A DNA stretch of 64,000 nt, from assembly GCA_021234535.1 (NCBI GenBank), contig CM037838.1, positions 31,845,969 to 31,909,968 of the forward strand, in the 5' to 3' direction. The stretch comes from Stichopus chloronotus (Eukaryota; Echinodermata; Holothuroidea; Aspidochirotida; Stichopodidae). Positions 51,601-61,177 of this stretch are shown piece by piece (position 1 is the stretch's first letter; each line of letters begins with the position of its first letter). The notes under the pieces were generated by a model. The model saw only the letters and a program-made list of their open reading frames with translations. It ran no database searches and had not been told where the DNA came from. Made by a program: the position numbers and the translations under genes.

Positions 51601-54600
51601 AAGTTCAGCAGGTACAATACACCTTTGAGTTTCTATTTAGTCCCAATTCAGCTGTACAGTATTTGGTATCATGCTTCTTTTATTTATTACTCTTGTTTTG
51701 ACAGTTAAAAGTGCTCACTTAGTTTTCAAAGCCATAATTGGCTTTTAATTCCATCTGAGACATTTGTTTGGTCTGAAAATGGTGATTGACCAATGACCTC
51801 TGTGGAAAATGGGAGAAAGGTTGACCCTTATCTTTCCCAGAGGAATCATTATCTGAGATGCAGGCTCCTTCTGTCATCAAACAATGTAGAATAGATTTGT
51901 TTTCTTAAGTGGAGACAGTTGCACATGGAAGATTTCTGTTAGGGAAAAGTCTTATTGTGCAATCGAGATAAATAAGTTATTACTTGGTCATATGATGGGG
52001 TAGATGGAGGAATTTATGTAGTTTATATAATTGGCAGTCATTTCAACTGTCTTATGAGTGTATCTCTTGTTCCTGGGAAATTTGTACTGTACCTAGGCCA
52101 CCATTGTGCAGGCTGGAGAATTCTTGGCCACCAGTGTTATCTTACATTACATGCATACAGCAGGTATTGGAAAATGGTGTGCAGTATTAATGGCGTCATC
52201 TGGTATATCCTGTGGTTACTACAGTAAACTGCAACTTGAAGAAAAATTAATGGAAGTGCATGTTTTAGTGGCAAGGAATCACTAAGCCTCTTGGCTTTCT
52301 TGTTGATTTCTTGCCAAAGGCAGACACGGAATTTATGCGATGGTGATGGTGTGTGTGTGTGTACATGCATGTGTGTGTGGTGACTTGGCTTGTAAACCTC
52401 AGTAACTGTAAGAGAGGAAAGTTGCTTGAACTTAAAAATTGGTGTATAGGTAGTCTATTGTGAGAAGATGATACATATTCTTTTTCAGGTAGGTCAGAGG
52501 TCATTTGAGGTCACTATAAAAGGGGAAATCTGAAAGACTACATTAAGGCAGGTATATCAGCAACTGAAAATTGCTGCAAATTCAAACTTAAACGTTGGTA
52601 GCACTTGATAAGCAGATGATCTCCATCAAGTTTTGGGCAGGTTTAAGGTCACATGAAGTCAGTAGAGGTCATAGTTTGAAAACCTGTAAACATGAAAGTC
52701 ATTTTCTGAAAATCTTGTAGGCATCAGATCTGAAGGAAGGTTTACAGGTGATAGAACTTAAAAAATGGTATGTTGGTTATCCATTGTTTTTGTAAATGTT
52801 GGCAAGGAATAACAAAGTCCTTTGACTTTCTGGTTTTCTATGAATTTGAAGGCAAACTTTGTAAAAACCTGACTGCCCCAACTAATGGCATCTTTCTACA
52901 CTACAACAATTCTTTGGGTGGTACAGCTGTGGTCAGATGTGATGACGGATATACAATGAATGGCTCATCAGAAGTCTCCTGTAAAGAAGATGGTTGGATA
53001 CCAAATATCCCTCGATGCTATCCAAAAGCCAAAGGTGAATTTAACCACTTGAGTTCTGTTACATATTTTAGTTTCAGTTTTGTTGATAGTCATTGCTTCT
53101 GTAATTAATGGACCTGACAGCATATCCATTATTGTGGTTGGTCGCAATTTCTGATGATCACGTGACCACATTTCTTTCGTTCAGTTTATCGGACGACTCG
53201 CATCAAGAAACAAACTGATCTTTTGGGAAAAGATTTTTACAGCAAAGGCGACGGGTATGTGACAAGATTGTGTGAAAAATGTCGCTAATTACGAAATGCG
53301 GTGCATTTTTCCTCAAATGCTCTAAATTTAAATATTAAGTAGGCTACATACAATATTAAGTAGGCTAATACGCCTAGGCTCTTTACACATGACGCAGTCA
53401 TGAACGAAAGATGCTGTCCTATGTGGACTGAGTTTCTTAATCTCTTTCCAGATCGTTGGTGTTTGCTACCGTCTTAGATATATTTCCAAAATTTTACAAT
53501 CGATTTATGAAATGGTAATGAAGACATCAGTATAAATGTGAAAAAATAAGTATAATTCTTTCTGGTAATTCCCTGGAATTTCGGCATAGCGGTCTGCTAT
53601 GATGTCTCCGTTCGTCGTTTGAACTGCATACAGTTTATAAATGTACAATATGTGTACAGTAGTAGCTGGGCAGCGGGTGCGAATCAGAGATCAGTAGAAA
53701 GCCAGTATGTATACGGTCTATTGCAGACACACTGTACAAACGATGTGACCAATTGCACGAATTAGTTTTCTAACGTGTTTAAGGTAAATGTTCGTAATAA
53801 ACAAAAACGTCCTATAGAAGGCAAGTGCAGTCAAACCTCAAGTCCGAATTTTCGATGCAAATCTCGTATTTTACCATATGTATAAGTTTGAGCTGAGGTC
53901 AAAACGTAAAACGGAGGACATAAACTGTACGTAGATTTGCAGGTTCACTTCGATCCAGGCACTTGACGGCGGCCTATTCTGAATATGAGAGCCAAAGTTT
54001 TATTACAAACTTGCTGCACTCCTCTCTTGTCGGACAGGGGGGTGATGCAATCCGGGTGGGGGCAGGTGGGCAGTTGCCACCCCATTGGAAATACTCGGGG
54101 GAACAATCATACTGTTTTGCCCAGGCTTAAATAATTCAGGCAGATTTAAAATAAAAAGCAACAAGCAAAATAAAATGTAATAACATTTTATGATACGGAG
54201 GGGGTTCCAGAACACGTCACTTTGAGTGTATGTGCTTGCCAATGAGAGAGTGTGTGAATGTTTGGTTGTGTGTTTGTGTACGTGTGCGCACGCTTTTGTG
54301 TGGGTTGGGGTGGATTGCTTACAGATGATTCCGGTACTAGAAACGATCCACGGTTCGACAGGATGTTGGATTTTTTAAAATATTTACCCCCCCCACGTCC
54401 ACATACCAGTTTTACGTCCCTGTTGTCGGATTAACCAGGCAGTCTATCCTCACCCTACATAGGCAACCAGAGACATGGTCATGTCCATTGTGGTTATGGT
54501 AAGTAACCACATTTTCTAGTTATGCTTGTGTTTGTGCATGGGTGGATGCATGCATTTGTACTATAATACTTTCTGTGGACATGGTGGAAAGAATTTGAGG

Positions 54601-57600
54601 TCTTCAGAGAGAATTTGTATAGATTTCTCAAGTCCTTGGAAAAACAAAAATATTGAGTGTATTATTAAGGTTAGGCTTCAGGAAGCAACAGGAAAGCAAA
54701 TTTCAATGAAGCTCTCACTCCATGTATTGCCGTACAGTATGTTGATTGGTGTGGGTGTGGGTGATGTCCTTCTTTGCAAGCAATAGTTCTCAGGAAGAGC
54801 AGCTCACTATATGCAAATGTCAAAATTCTATAAAACAGAAAATACCTCAATGCACAGTATATTATCAAGACCATAGTTCATACTTTTTGCACTCTGGTTT
54901 TCTGTTTTGTTGTTCATAAATTAATGTGTCTTATCTTTCCAGAGATACAAGATGAAGCCTCTTCTGCAGTTTTAATTATTACTGTTATAATAATAATTAC
55001 AGTAGTCTTCATTGCAGTACCCTTATTTGTGATTGTCTGGATGTGCCAAAAGAAAGGCAGCTCCTCTCATGAACAGGGTAAGAAAATTTATCTTTGTTTC
55101 TTTTGGCATGAAGGAGGATGTTTGTCAGACAAAGTTTGTGTTTTCACCTTAATGATATTCCAGACCAATTGAAGAAGACTAGTCTCGCTCTTCTCATAGT
55201 CCCATTAGGACAGGTTCAGTATCATTCTCCCACGTTGCACCTATTTAGTTTCAAGGTATGTGAATTATGTATTCAGGGATGAAATTTAGCGGTCGTCCAG
55301 TCGTCTGAGACGACCAAAATTTCTGTAGGACGACCAAAGTTACTACCTCAGGTTGTCCTTTGGACGACCAAATTTTACCACTGGTCATTTACATTGTGAC
55401 ACAATGCGCACAACCCCACACCGAGATGCAACCAAAATATTTAACACGCATGAACTCCATTCCAAAACACATCTGTTGCCATTCACAAAAAACCGCCAAA
55501 ACAACCTGAAATCCACCGTACGTACAACGCCAAACAAACAGCCTCAGTGTATGATCATGTTTTAACTGATTTTACTGTACTGTTCATGCACATACTGTAC
55601 ACAGCAAGTACCAGATAGATGACTCGCAGTTGAATTCGGCCATTTTTCTTGCTTAAATACAACGCAATCTGTGCCACATGCAAGGTGAGCTGGTGCAAAT
55701 ATTGTAGAGTTTTTTAACCCCCATCATTTGGGCTAGTCCAAGAAGTATGTAATTCAACCAATCACAGTGCAAAATTTTTGCTGGCCTACAGTGTATTTGA
55801 GATTAACAAAATGGATTGCTCCAACAGAGGGGGGAAAAATATTTTAGAATTGTTTGATTCTCCGGGATTATGTTCTCGCGCCGGCGCGGGAAAAAAAATT
55901 CCTTGGAAAGGAGAGTGGACTGGTGGAATGAGTTGATAGTTGAAGCAAATAGATAAGCCACTCAGATGATGAGTGTCGTCTGTTTATAGCATTGGTGTGT
56001 GTTCAATAGACACTTCATGCGTACGACTGTCAGATTTTGATTCAAAAGGAATGAATTTTCTAAATAGTAACAGTACCATTCAAGATTAGAAATGCATCAT
56101 ATTTTGATTTGAAACAAACAAAATATTATACAGAGATTTTCTTCTACTTAACAGCATCAGTGATGCTAGATATTGACATTTTTTTTATTATCAAAGTGAA
56201 AAGGTGGAATTTTACTGGCCTCCTTCTGGAAATCCCCCCCTCCCCTTCCCTTTGGAAAAACCCTGAGCATTACTTTTAAGTTACAAGTCACTAGTATAAT
56301 TTAGCTGTGGAAAGTTTCAACCTACATAAGAAAGACAAATAAAAACATAGTCTTGAATGCGCAAAATACACATTTTGCACATTTCTTATTTTTATATAAT
56401 TTAACTGTGGAAAGTTCAAACCTGTATAAGAAAGACAAATAAAAACATGGTCTTGAACGTGCAAAATACACATTTTGCACATTTCTTATTTTTATATGTC
56501 CTTTGTGGAGGACGAGCAAATTTTTGGGAGGACAACCAAATTTTTGCAGCTGGTTGTCCTTCGGACAACCATTTTTAGTTGCTTTAGGATCATCCCTGGT
56601 ATTATATATGTATTGTATTTTAGTTTTATGTCTTCGTTACATTTCTAAATGTTGGATGTTGTTGGAGGTGTTAATTTAGGAATAAACAAGTTTTTGACAG
56701 ATTAACATAGTCCGATGTTGTTGCAAGACCTCTTAAGGAATAACTTTTGGTTTTGATGAAGTAGTAATCATGTGGCAGTGTTTATGTGTGCATGTATGTT
56801 TGTGTGTTTGTGACACTTACCTTGTAAACACGATATCTCAAGAAGGGAAGCATGGACAAATCTCATATTTTCATGTACATGTAGGTGTGCCTTGTTAAAA
56901 ACAAGATCCCTATTGATTTTCATGGCGGTCGAAGGTCATTTCAGGTTAGCAGGAATCAAATTGTAAAAACCTTGTAAACACAATATCTCAAAGAAGGGAA
57001 GCTTGAACAAATGTTGGTGTAACACAATGAGTGCAAGATCCCTATTGATTTTAATGGAGGTCAAAGTTCATTTGAGGTCAGCAGGAATCAAATTGTGAAA
57101 ACCTTGTGAACACAATATGTTGAGAAGGGAAGCTTGGACGGATGTCATATTACTGTAAGTTTGTAGGTAATCTTATTGGGCACAAGAACTCTATTGTTCT
57201 TTATGGCGGTCAACAGTCATTTGAGATTAACAGCAATTAAACTTTGAAAACCTTGCAAGCACTCTTTTCTCAAGAAGGAAAGCTTGGACAGATCTCATAT
57301 TTTCATATGTAAGTGTACCACATTGATTACAAGATCCCTAGGTCAAAGGTCATTTGAGGTCAACAGGGCTCAGATTGTGAAGATATTGTAAACACAATAT
57401 ATATCTCAAGAAGGAAAACTTGGGTAGATGTCCCATTTAGAATGTCAGTGTATCTCATTGAGTATACAAGAATCCATTGTCTTTGGTGAAGGTCAAAGGT
57501 CATGCCAGGTAAACAGGATCACATTGTAAAACTGTTGTAAATATCTTATCTTGAAAAGCGAAGCTTTGACAGATGTCCTATTCAGTATGTAGTCGTATCT

Positions 57601-60600
57601 CATTGAACTATTCTCAAGTACTATTGGTCTTTAATGGAGGTCAAAGGTTATTCCGTGTCAACAAGTCAGGTTTTGAAAACCTTGTAGACATGATCTAGAG
57701 AAAGGAAGCTCATGCAGAGATCATATTTCATACAAAGCATAGATAGCTTGTGATACATAGTAACGCTGTAATGTCAGATTCAGGAAAAAATGCTCATATT
57801 GGGATCATCGAAAACCACTATGCATTTGTGTATTCTGTGATTAGAGTTGCAGTGACATTTGTTATTGCTTTTCTTTAACATAGACACCTGGTTATAATTG
57901 CATCATTTGTTTGTTTGCTCGTGCACTAACCTCTTTCCAAGCATTGACCATCCTCCAAGCTGTACAGAGGGCCTCCTAACTAAACTCTCTGGATATAAAC
58001 AGGGTACAGCAACAATAAAAGACATTATCGTGTTGCGGCTAATTGCAGCGTATTTTTTTTTTAAATATTGTGTATTGATGACCAGTGATGTCATTTATTT
58101 GTTTCTTAGCGGTAAATAACACCTCTTCAATCATCCAGCATTGCTAAAAATGTGCTGAGGACATTTCTCTGCAACTATTAACGAATAAACCTTTGTATAA
58201 AATAGTTTCAGCGACATTAACTTATAGTTGTGTTTAAATATGGGCACATTGGTATAATGACATTTGTTGTTTGCTCATGCAATAACACCTCTCCAAGCAT
58301 TGAACCTTTCCTTAATGGTTCGTAGGATATCCTGATGTATCTCGAAACCAAACAATGTGAGTATATATAGAGAACATGAAAAATAAAAATGAACATCAAC
58401 AATAAATCAAAACATTGTGTTGCTGTAAACTTAGTACACTTGCTGTTTTAAATATTGCATACTAATAAAAAAAAGTGAGGTCATTTTGTTGTTTACTTTC
58501 ACAATAACACCTATCCAAGCATTGAACCTTAACTGTCCTAAGGAAGTTCTGATGTACCCCACAACTAAACAATCTGGTGATTAATAGGGTACAGCAACAA
58601 CAAAACATCATCCTGTTTCTGTGAATAGCAGTTGCTCTTTAAAATATCATACATGGATAAAAATGTTCTCAGGACATACCTCTACAACCTCCAACTAATC
58701 AAATCATTGTGCTAAATAGGTGCAACAAAAATTGTTTTCTGAGCACTTTTTGAGTCCTGACCTGATGGATTGCTAAGAAGTGCAGAAATAAGTTACATGT
58801 TACCAGAAATCACTTACAGCACTCACAGAGCTCTGTGAAGACTCTTTTGTATTCAGACTCAGAGGATGCATAATTTGAGTAACTTTAATTCTTGTTCTAA
58901 GGATGCTTCTTTCCCTGAAAAATATCCTACTCTCCTAGAAGCATTTTGTAATTGGCAGTAAAAATCTTCCACATTGTATCTTCATGTGAGACATCCTTTG
59001 AAGCTGTTTATCTTTCCTCTTGATCCAAGTAAGTGAAAACATTTCAGGCTACACCTCTGGATATTTTAAATTGTTGACTTAGTTTTATTTAATACTTGCC
59101 TTCTTTTCTATTTTAGATCCACTTCAGTATCAGGCAGCTCAAGGTAAGTCAAAAGTGGTAAACTTAAAGTGAAGCAATCAGAACCACAAATACTGTATCC
59201 AGGCTGGACTATATGTTGTACTGTTACTTCCAAGAGCCCTGAAGGGGTCTTTTAATAATACACCTTTGCGACAGGCAATGGAAATGCTCGGTGTGTGTGC
59301 ACTCTAGCATGTATAATACCGATTCGTAGAGGCTAACCCGATCACCAGGTTGCATATAGTAGAGGATAGTCTATGATCATCGAATCCCAAAGTTTGAGAA
59401 ACTGTGAAAACAAGATCGTTGATTTAAACAATGAGGGAAATTGTAGTCGAAGATTATGAGATAACAAACAAACAAACACAATAGCTTGTGGCTTTTTCCA
59501 ACATACTTTGTGGTTTTGTTATTTGCGAGACATCTTTTGAAAACACAAAGGATATGGAAGACTGCAGCTACACTCTAGTTTGTGGCTCGTAGCTCCATTC
59601 ACAGTGGCAGTTGAATAGAATTCACAGATTCTGTAATGCTTGGGTACTGAAGTTTGGAGCAAACTGAGCTCAGCAGCTTTAAACATCAGCTTTGAGTACA
59701 TGTCAGAAGAAGTGGAAATGCATGTTCTTCATGTAGACTGAATGTTTGTGTTTTTCTTGCCCCTCTGCGTCACAAAAAGTTTTGCACATTTTTGCTTTTT
59801 GCCACTTTTTATGAAACTATGGGAAGTAAAATAGGCCGAGGTGTACTGCACATTGCTTCAAAACTGAAATGCTTGACGAATGTTACATTTCATGTAAATT
59901 AAATATTGTTATAAGTCTTTCAATTTTAAGTATCAGTGTCCCTGAAAAAAAAAGCAAAGAAATAAACCAAATGGAAAGCTCGTTTTAAAGTCCTCTGAAA
60001 GTTCACAATAAATATCATCCCTAACGTGGTGACATGTATTACAGAAAGCATTAACACCTAAGCGAATGTGCACATATCTCATTCCTCATGTAAAAGAAAA
60101 GCTGACTGTTTATAAATTATAGGTCATGATATTTTGTTATTTTTCAGTCCTTGGTGCTGAAAATATTTTTGTTCAATATTTGACCTTAATTTGTAGAAAG
60201 ATGGCTTCTTGAAGATTGTGATACTATAGTGCTACAATAGCGTATTTTCTTGTCTTCTTGGCTAGGCTTCTCACAATGGTTTTGACATTACTGTAAAGTT
60301 ATCTTGGCAGGAAACTTAAAACATTTATTTTTCTTTACTTTCTCTTTATTCTTTTATAAACTAGGCTACATCTTAGTTTAAAAAGTTTCTTCGAAATTTT
60401 TAAATTCTGTAAATTTCCATAAAAATGTCCAACTTTAGCTCCTTTTATTCATGCTATTGCAGAAAATCCCCATTTGTTTTCACACAATCGCAGAAAATCA
60501 GTGGCCCTACATTATTAATAAATCTACAGTGTTAGGCAAAAGTGAAAAATTGTCTTTTTGAGAATCATGTTGTTTATCAACCTTTGGTAAAGGTATTTTA

Positions 60601-61132
60601 TACCTTTTGATGATTATGTAAATACCTTAGAGTGTTTACTGACTTTATCCTTTTCTCTCTCTGTTGATTTTAATTTCTGAACTATTCATTCATTAAGCTA
60701 ATATGGTAATCTTTCTCTCTATAAGGTCTATGGATAAATGACCGCCATATATTAGCATCATAAATTACTAGCAATATCGTTCCTATTTCAGATTATTTGT
60801 GCCATATGTTACTGTAGCACTTTTTTGCATGGATTCAAGTGATGCGAGCACTATACCCTTAGAAGTTGTATCTATTACGAGGGAAAAAATCAATATCAAT
60901 TAAACTCACCAACACAGGCATTGTCCATAAAAGAAGAAAGACATAGCAAACAACTAATCCATGTTAAGGCTAAGATGCCCTTCAAAGTAAATGAACTATT
61001 TCCATTCAATTCTGAGATTGCAAGGCACGCTCAATGTAGCACTAGTGTGATGAGGCCCTGCTGCATTAGCAGCGGCCACTTTTATTCTTTTTTACAGCTA
61101 ACAAAAATCTGATGGCCAGTAAAACTCTTTAA
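42595..61132 (+). CDS. Seven-exon gene for a type I membrane protein with a Cys-rich domain and one sushi domain (genomic span)
   Basis: I joined exons 42595-42654, 43711-43772, 48717-49120, 52852-53034, 54943-55077, 59117-59143 and 61098-61132. Every junction has GT/AG borders and the reading phase is kept throughout (0, 2, 1, 1, 1, 1). The product is about 301 residues: hydrophobic signal peptide (1-20), ten-cysteine region (27-125), Ser/Thr-rich stalk (about 128-175), complete CCP/sushi domain (179-231), transmembrane helix (about 245-269) and a basic-start tail of about 32 residues. Potential N-glycosylation sites include NRT, NTT, NTS, NLT, NNS and NGS. This points to a cell-surface receptor or adhesion/complement-regulator type protein. 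CCP domains usually bind proteins, but the ligand cannot be read here. The Cys-rich domain is not one I can name; TNFR-like is possible but its spacing does not match well. Introns run from about 1.1 to 4.9 kb and are full of repeats. Exons 2-6 are firm; the first and last exons are less certain. Confidence 0.75.
42950..43655 (+). repeat. Dispersed repeat, copy 2 of pair P2, in intron 1
   Basis: Partner of 11710-12600. It ends about 55 bp before the exon 2 acceptor. It is shorter than copy 1 because of internal deletions. Reading frames inside it are chance. Confidence 0.75.
43711..43772 (+). CDS. Exon 2: start of the Cys-rich domain
   Basis: This 62-nt exon lies between acceptor TTTTAACCAG and donor GTAAGT. 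It encodes residues 21-40 plus two bases of the next Gly codon. It contributes Cys27 and Cys38. It enters in phase 0 and leaves in phase 2, matching exons 1 and 3. A dispersed repeat copy ends about 55 bp upstream. Confidence 0.72.
44517..45065. repeat. ~18-19-bp degenerate minisatellite in intron 2
   Basis: Many variants of CTGAATCTCAGTNGG repeat every 18-19 bp over about 550 bp. Each unit contains a near-palindrome (CTGAA...TTCAG), so both strands look alike and both give spurious open frames. Confidence 0.82.
46702..47250 (+). repeat. Tandem duplication of ~273 bp
   Basis: CCTTCTGGGTATAGG occurs at 46702 and again at 46975. The copies share GACAAAAATATCG, ATGTTTAAAA, ACCTTCC and CAAAATGG in order. 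They are old and well diverged. This lies between the 18-bp minisatellite and the B-box exon. Confidence 0.65.
47582..47830 (-). CDS. B-box zinc-finger exon (TRIM-like fragment)
   Basis: The minus-strand frame is open from an acceptor-like CTTCCCCAG (47831 side) to a possible donor GTAAAG at 47581; unspliced, it runs on to a stop at 47540. Counting from the Met at 47800, it shows C29-x2-C32, then C43, C47, C51-x2-C54, H58, H60, H61, H64 and H71, in the order of a B-box type zinc finger (Cys pair, Cys cluster, then CLxCLEKH with trailing His). B-boxes bind two zinc ions and occur in TRIM ubiquitin ligases and related proteins. No RING, coiled coil or C-terminal domain is visible nearby, so this is one exon of a larger gene or a pseudogene fragment. 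The likely start is Met at 47800 or MKGSLV at 47779; if the acceptor is used it is an internal exon. Confidence 0.55.
48357..48570 (+). repeat. 15-bp minisatellite in intron 2
   Basis: About 13-14 copies of GGTCTCGGCCCTCTC with point variants. Because 15 is divisible by three, all frames can stay open, producing spurious Leu-Gly-Pro and Ser-Ala-Leu reading frames. It lies about 150 bp before exon 3. Confidence 0.92.
48717..49120 (+). CDS. Exon 3: Cys-rich domain and Ser/Thr stalk
   Basis: Acceptor TTTCCTTGTAG ends at 48716 and the donor is GTACGT at 49121. One base completes the Gly codon from exon 2; then 134 residues follow and one base is left over. Cysteines fall at 44, 52, 55, 58, 72, 74, 83 and 125, including the cluster CKDCAYC. 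Residues 128-175 are rich in Thr, Ser and Val like a mucin-type stalk. Reading continues past the donor only as far as a stop at 49209, so the splice is the better model. A 15-bp minisatellite lies about 150 bp upstream in intron 2. Confidence 0.75.
49410..49493 (+). repeat. Orphan array-family 3' terminus in intron 3
   Basis: GCAAGGAATCAC precedes AAAGCC-TTTT-GGCTTT (49474-49489), a 6-bp stem, followed by CTGG (49490-49493) and TTT. No head or units lie directly upstream, so only the 3' end of a copy is left. Confidence 0.7.
50466..52303 (+). repeat. Full-length array-family element, copy F, in intron 3
   Basis: The head is a 10-bp inverted pair, ATTCCTTGCC (50468-50477) and GGCAAGGAAT (50485-50494), with a 7-base loop, then GCGATGGTGATT and a GT tract. 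Diverged dimeric units run through about 51150 with the half-site block. The 3' end has GGCAAGGAATCACT and AAGCC-TCTT-GGCTT (52284-52297). Copy G begins immediately after. Confidence 0.78.
52304..52833 (+). repeat. Compact full-length array-family element, copy G, abutting the sushi exon
   Basis: The head GATTTCTTGCCAAAGG is followed by ATGCGATGGTGATGG, a GT tract, two or three diverged units, and a 3' end GGCAAGGAAT with AAAGTC-CTTT-GACTTT (52814-52829) and CTGG (52830-52833). At about 530 bp it is the shortest complete copy here. The sushi exon acceptor is 18 bp further on. Confidence 0.8.
52852..53034 (+). CDS. Exon 4: complete CCP/sushi domain
   Basis: This 183-nt exon starts after AAG at 52851 and ends before GTGAAT at 53035. 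It is symmetric, phase 1 at both ends, as is typical for shuffled CCP modules. It encodes residues 176-236 with the four canonical cysteines at 179, 205, 219 and 231, the GY motif after Cys205, and the invariant Trp224. The fold should form C1-C3 and C2-C4 disulphides outside the cell. The acceptor lies 18 bp beyond the 3' stem-loop end of a repeat element at 52801-52833. Confidence 0.88.
53035..54034. other. Intron 4, 5' part
   Basis: An E-box palindrome TCACGTGA lies at 53158-53165. Nothing else is recognisable before the hAT element. Confidence 0.45.
54035..54422. mobile_element. Non-autonomous hAT element in intron 4 of the sushi gene
   Basis: The 388-bp sequence begins CAGGGGGGTGATGC and ends TTTTACGTCCCTG. 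It is flanked by a perfect 8-bp direct repeat TTGTCGGA (54027-54034 and 54423-54430), the hAT hallmark. No transposase; it contains a C run near 54387. Confidence 0.85.
54943..55077 (+). CDS. Exon 5: transmembrane segment
   Basis: Acceptor TTATCTTTCCAG ends at 54942 and donor GTAAGA is at 55078; the exon is 135 nt and phase 1 at both ends. It encodes a short acidic juxtamembrane piece (IQDEASS), a strongly hydrophobic stretch of about 25 residues rich in I and V ending at Trp269, then C-Q-K-K. The flanking charges put the C-terminus in the cytoplasm. Confidence 0.8.
55274..56598. mobile_element. hAT-like non-autonomous element in intron 5
   Basis: It starts CAGGGATGAAATTTAG and ends GGATCATCCCTG; the outer 9 bp are a perfect inverted repeat. 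Both ends carry inner copies of GGACGACCAAA or GGACAACCA motifs. GTATT abuts both ends (a 5-bp direct repeat), but the 8-bp flanks do not match fully. It contains a tandem duplication of about 100 bp (56295-56394, 56395-56496). No transposase was found. Confidence 0.6.
56780..57810 (+). repeat. Tandem array, copy H, in intron 5
   Basis: A GT-rich lead (56780-56815) is followed by units with ACCTTGTAAACACGATATCT starting near 56820, then about 56970, 57100, 57250, 57385, 57530 and 57680. The AGGTCAAAGGTCA core is partly degraded. The tail ATGTCAGATTCA (57769) and ATCATCGAAAACCAC match the tail of copy C. Confidence 0.8.
57850..58690 (+). repeat. ~240-bp tandem repeat, about 3.5 copies
   Basis: The blocks TTTGTTGTTTGCTCATGCA, ACACCTCTCCAAGCATTGA, GGGTACAGCAACAA and TTTTAAATATTG recur in order from about 57890, 58250 and 58490. 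Copies are diverged and contain no gene. Confidence 0.7.
59117..59143 (+). CDS. Exon 6: 27-nt microexon in the cytoplasmic tail
   Basis: Acceptor TTCTTTTCTATTTTAG and donor GTAAGT flank 27 nt, phase 1 at both ends. It encodes D(split)-PLQYQAAQ. A multiple of three with symmetric phase means it could be skipped without a frameshift. It contains a Tyr (QYQ) that could be a signalling or sorting residue; that is inference. Confidence 0.6.
59144..61097. other. Intron 6
   Basis: AT-rich sequence with two rival acceptors (60791 and about 60916) in a phase that would give short alternative tails. No repeat family recognised. Confidence 0.4.
61098..61132 (+). CDS. Exon 7: candidate terminal exon with stop
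   Basis: A long pyrimidine tract (CTTTTATTCTTTTTTACAG) ends at 61097. In phase 1 it encodes A(split)-NKNLMASKTL and then TAA at 61130-61132. AATAAA follows at 61172-61177. Rival acceptors in the same intron (CAG at 60791, and CAG near 60916) also give short tails, and the true end could lie beyond the window after the acceptor near 63966. I prefer this one for its tract and poly(A) signal. Confidence 0.5.
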
Positions 61133-61171
61133 AATATATATTCAATTGGTGAAGACACAATATTCTCATTC

Positions 61172-61177
61172 AATAAA
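61172..61177 (+). promoter_or_regulatory. Candidate polyadenylation signal AATAAA
   Basis: A canonical AATAAA lies 40 bp after the TAA of the candidate terminal exon. Such hexamers are common in AT-rich DNA, so the support is positional only. Confidence 0.4.

Noticed and set aside
60792..60815. Alternative terminal exon after CAG at 60791
   Set aside because: The acceptor and phase fit and give a short tail, but no poly(A) signal is close; the 61098 exon is better supported.
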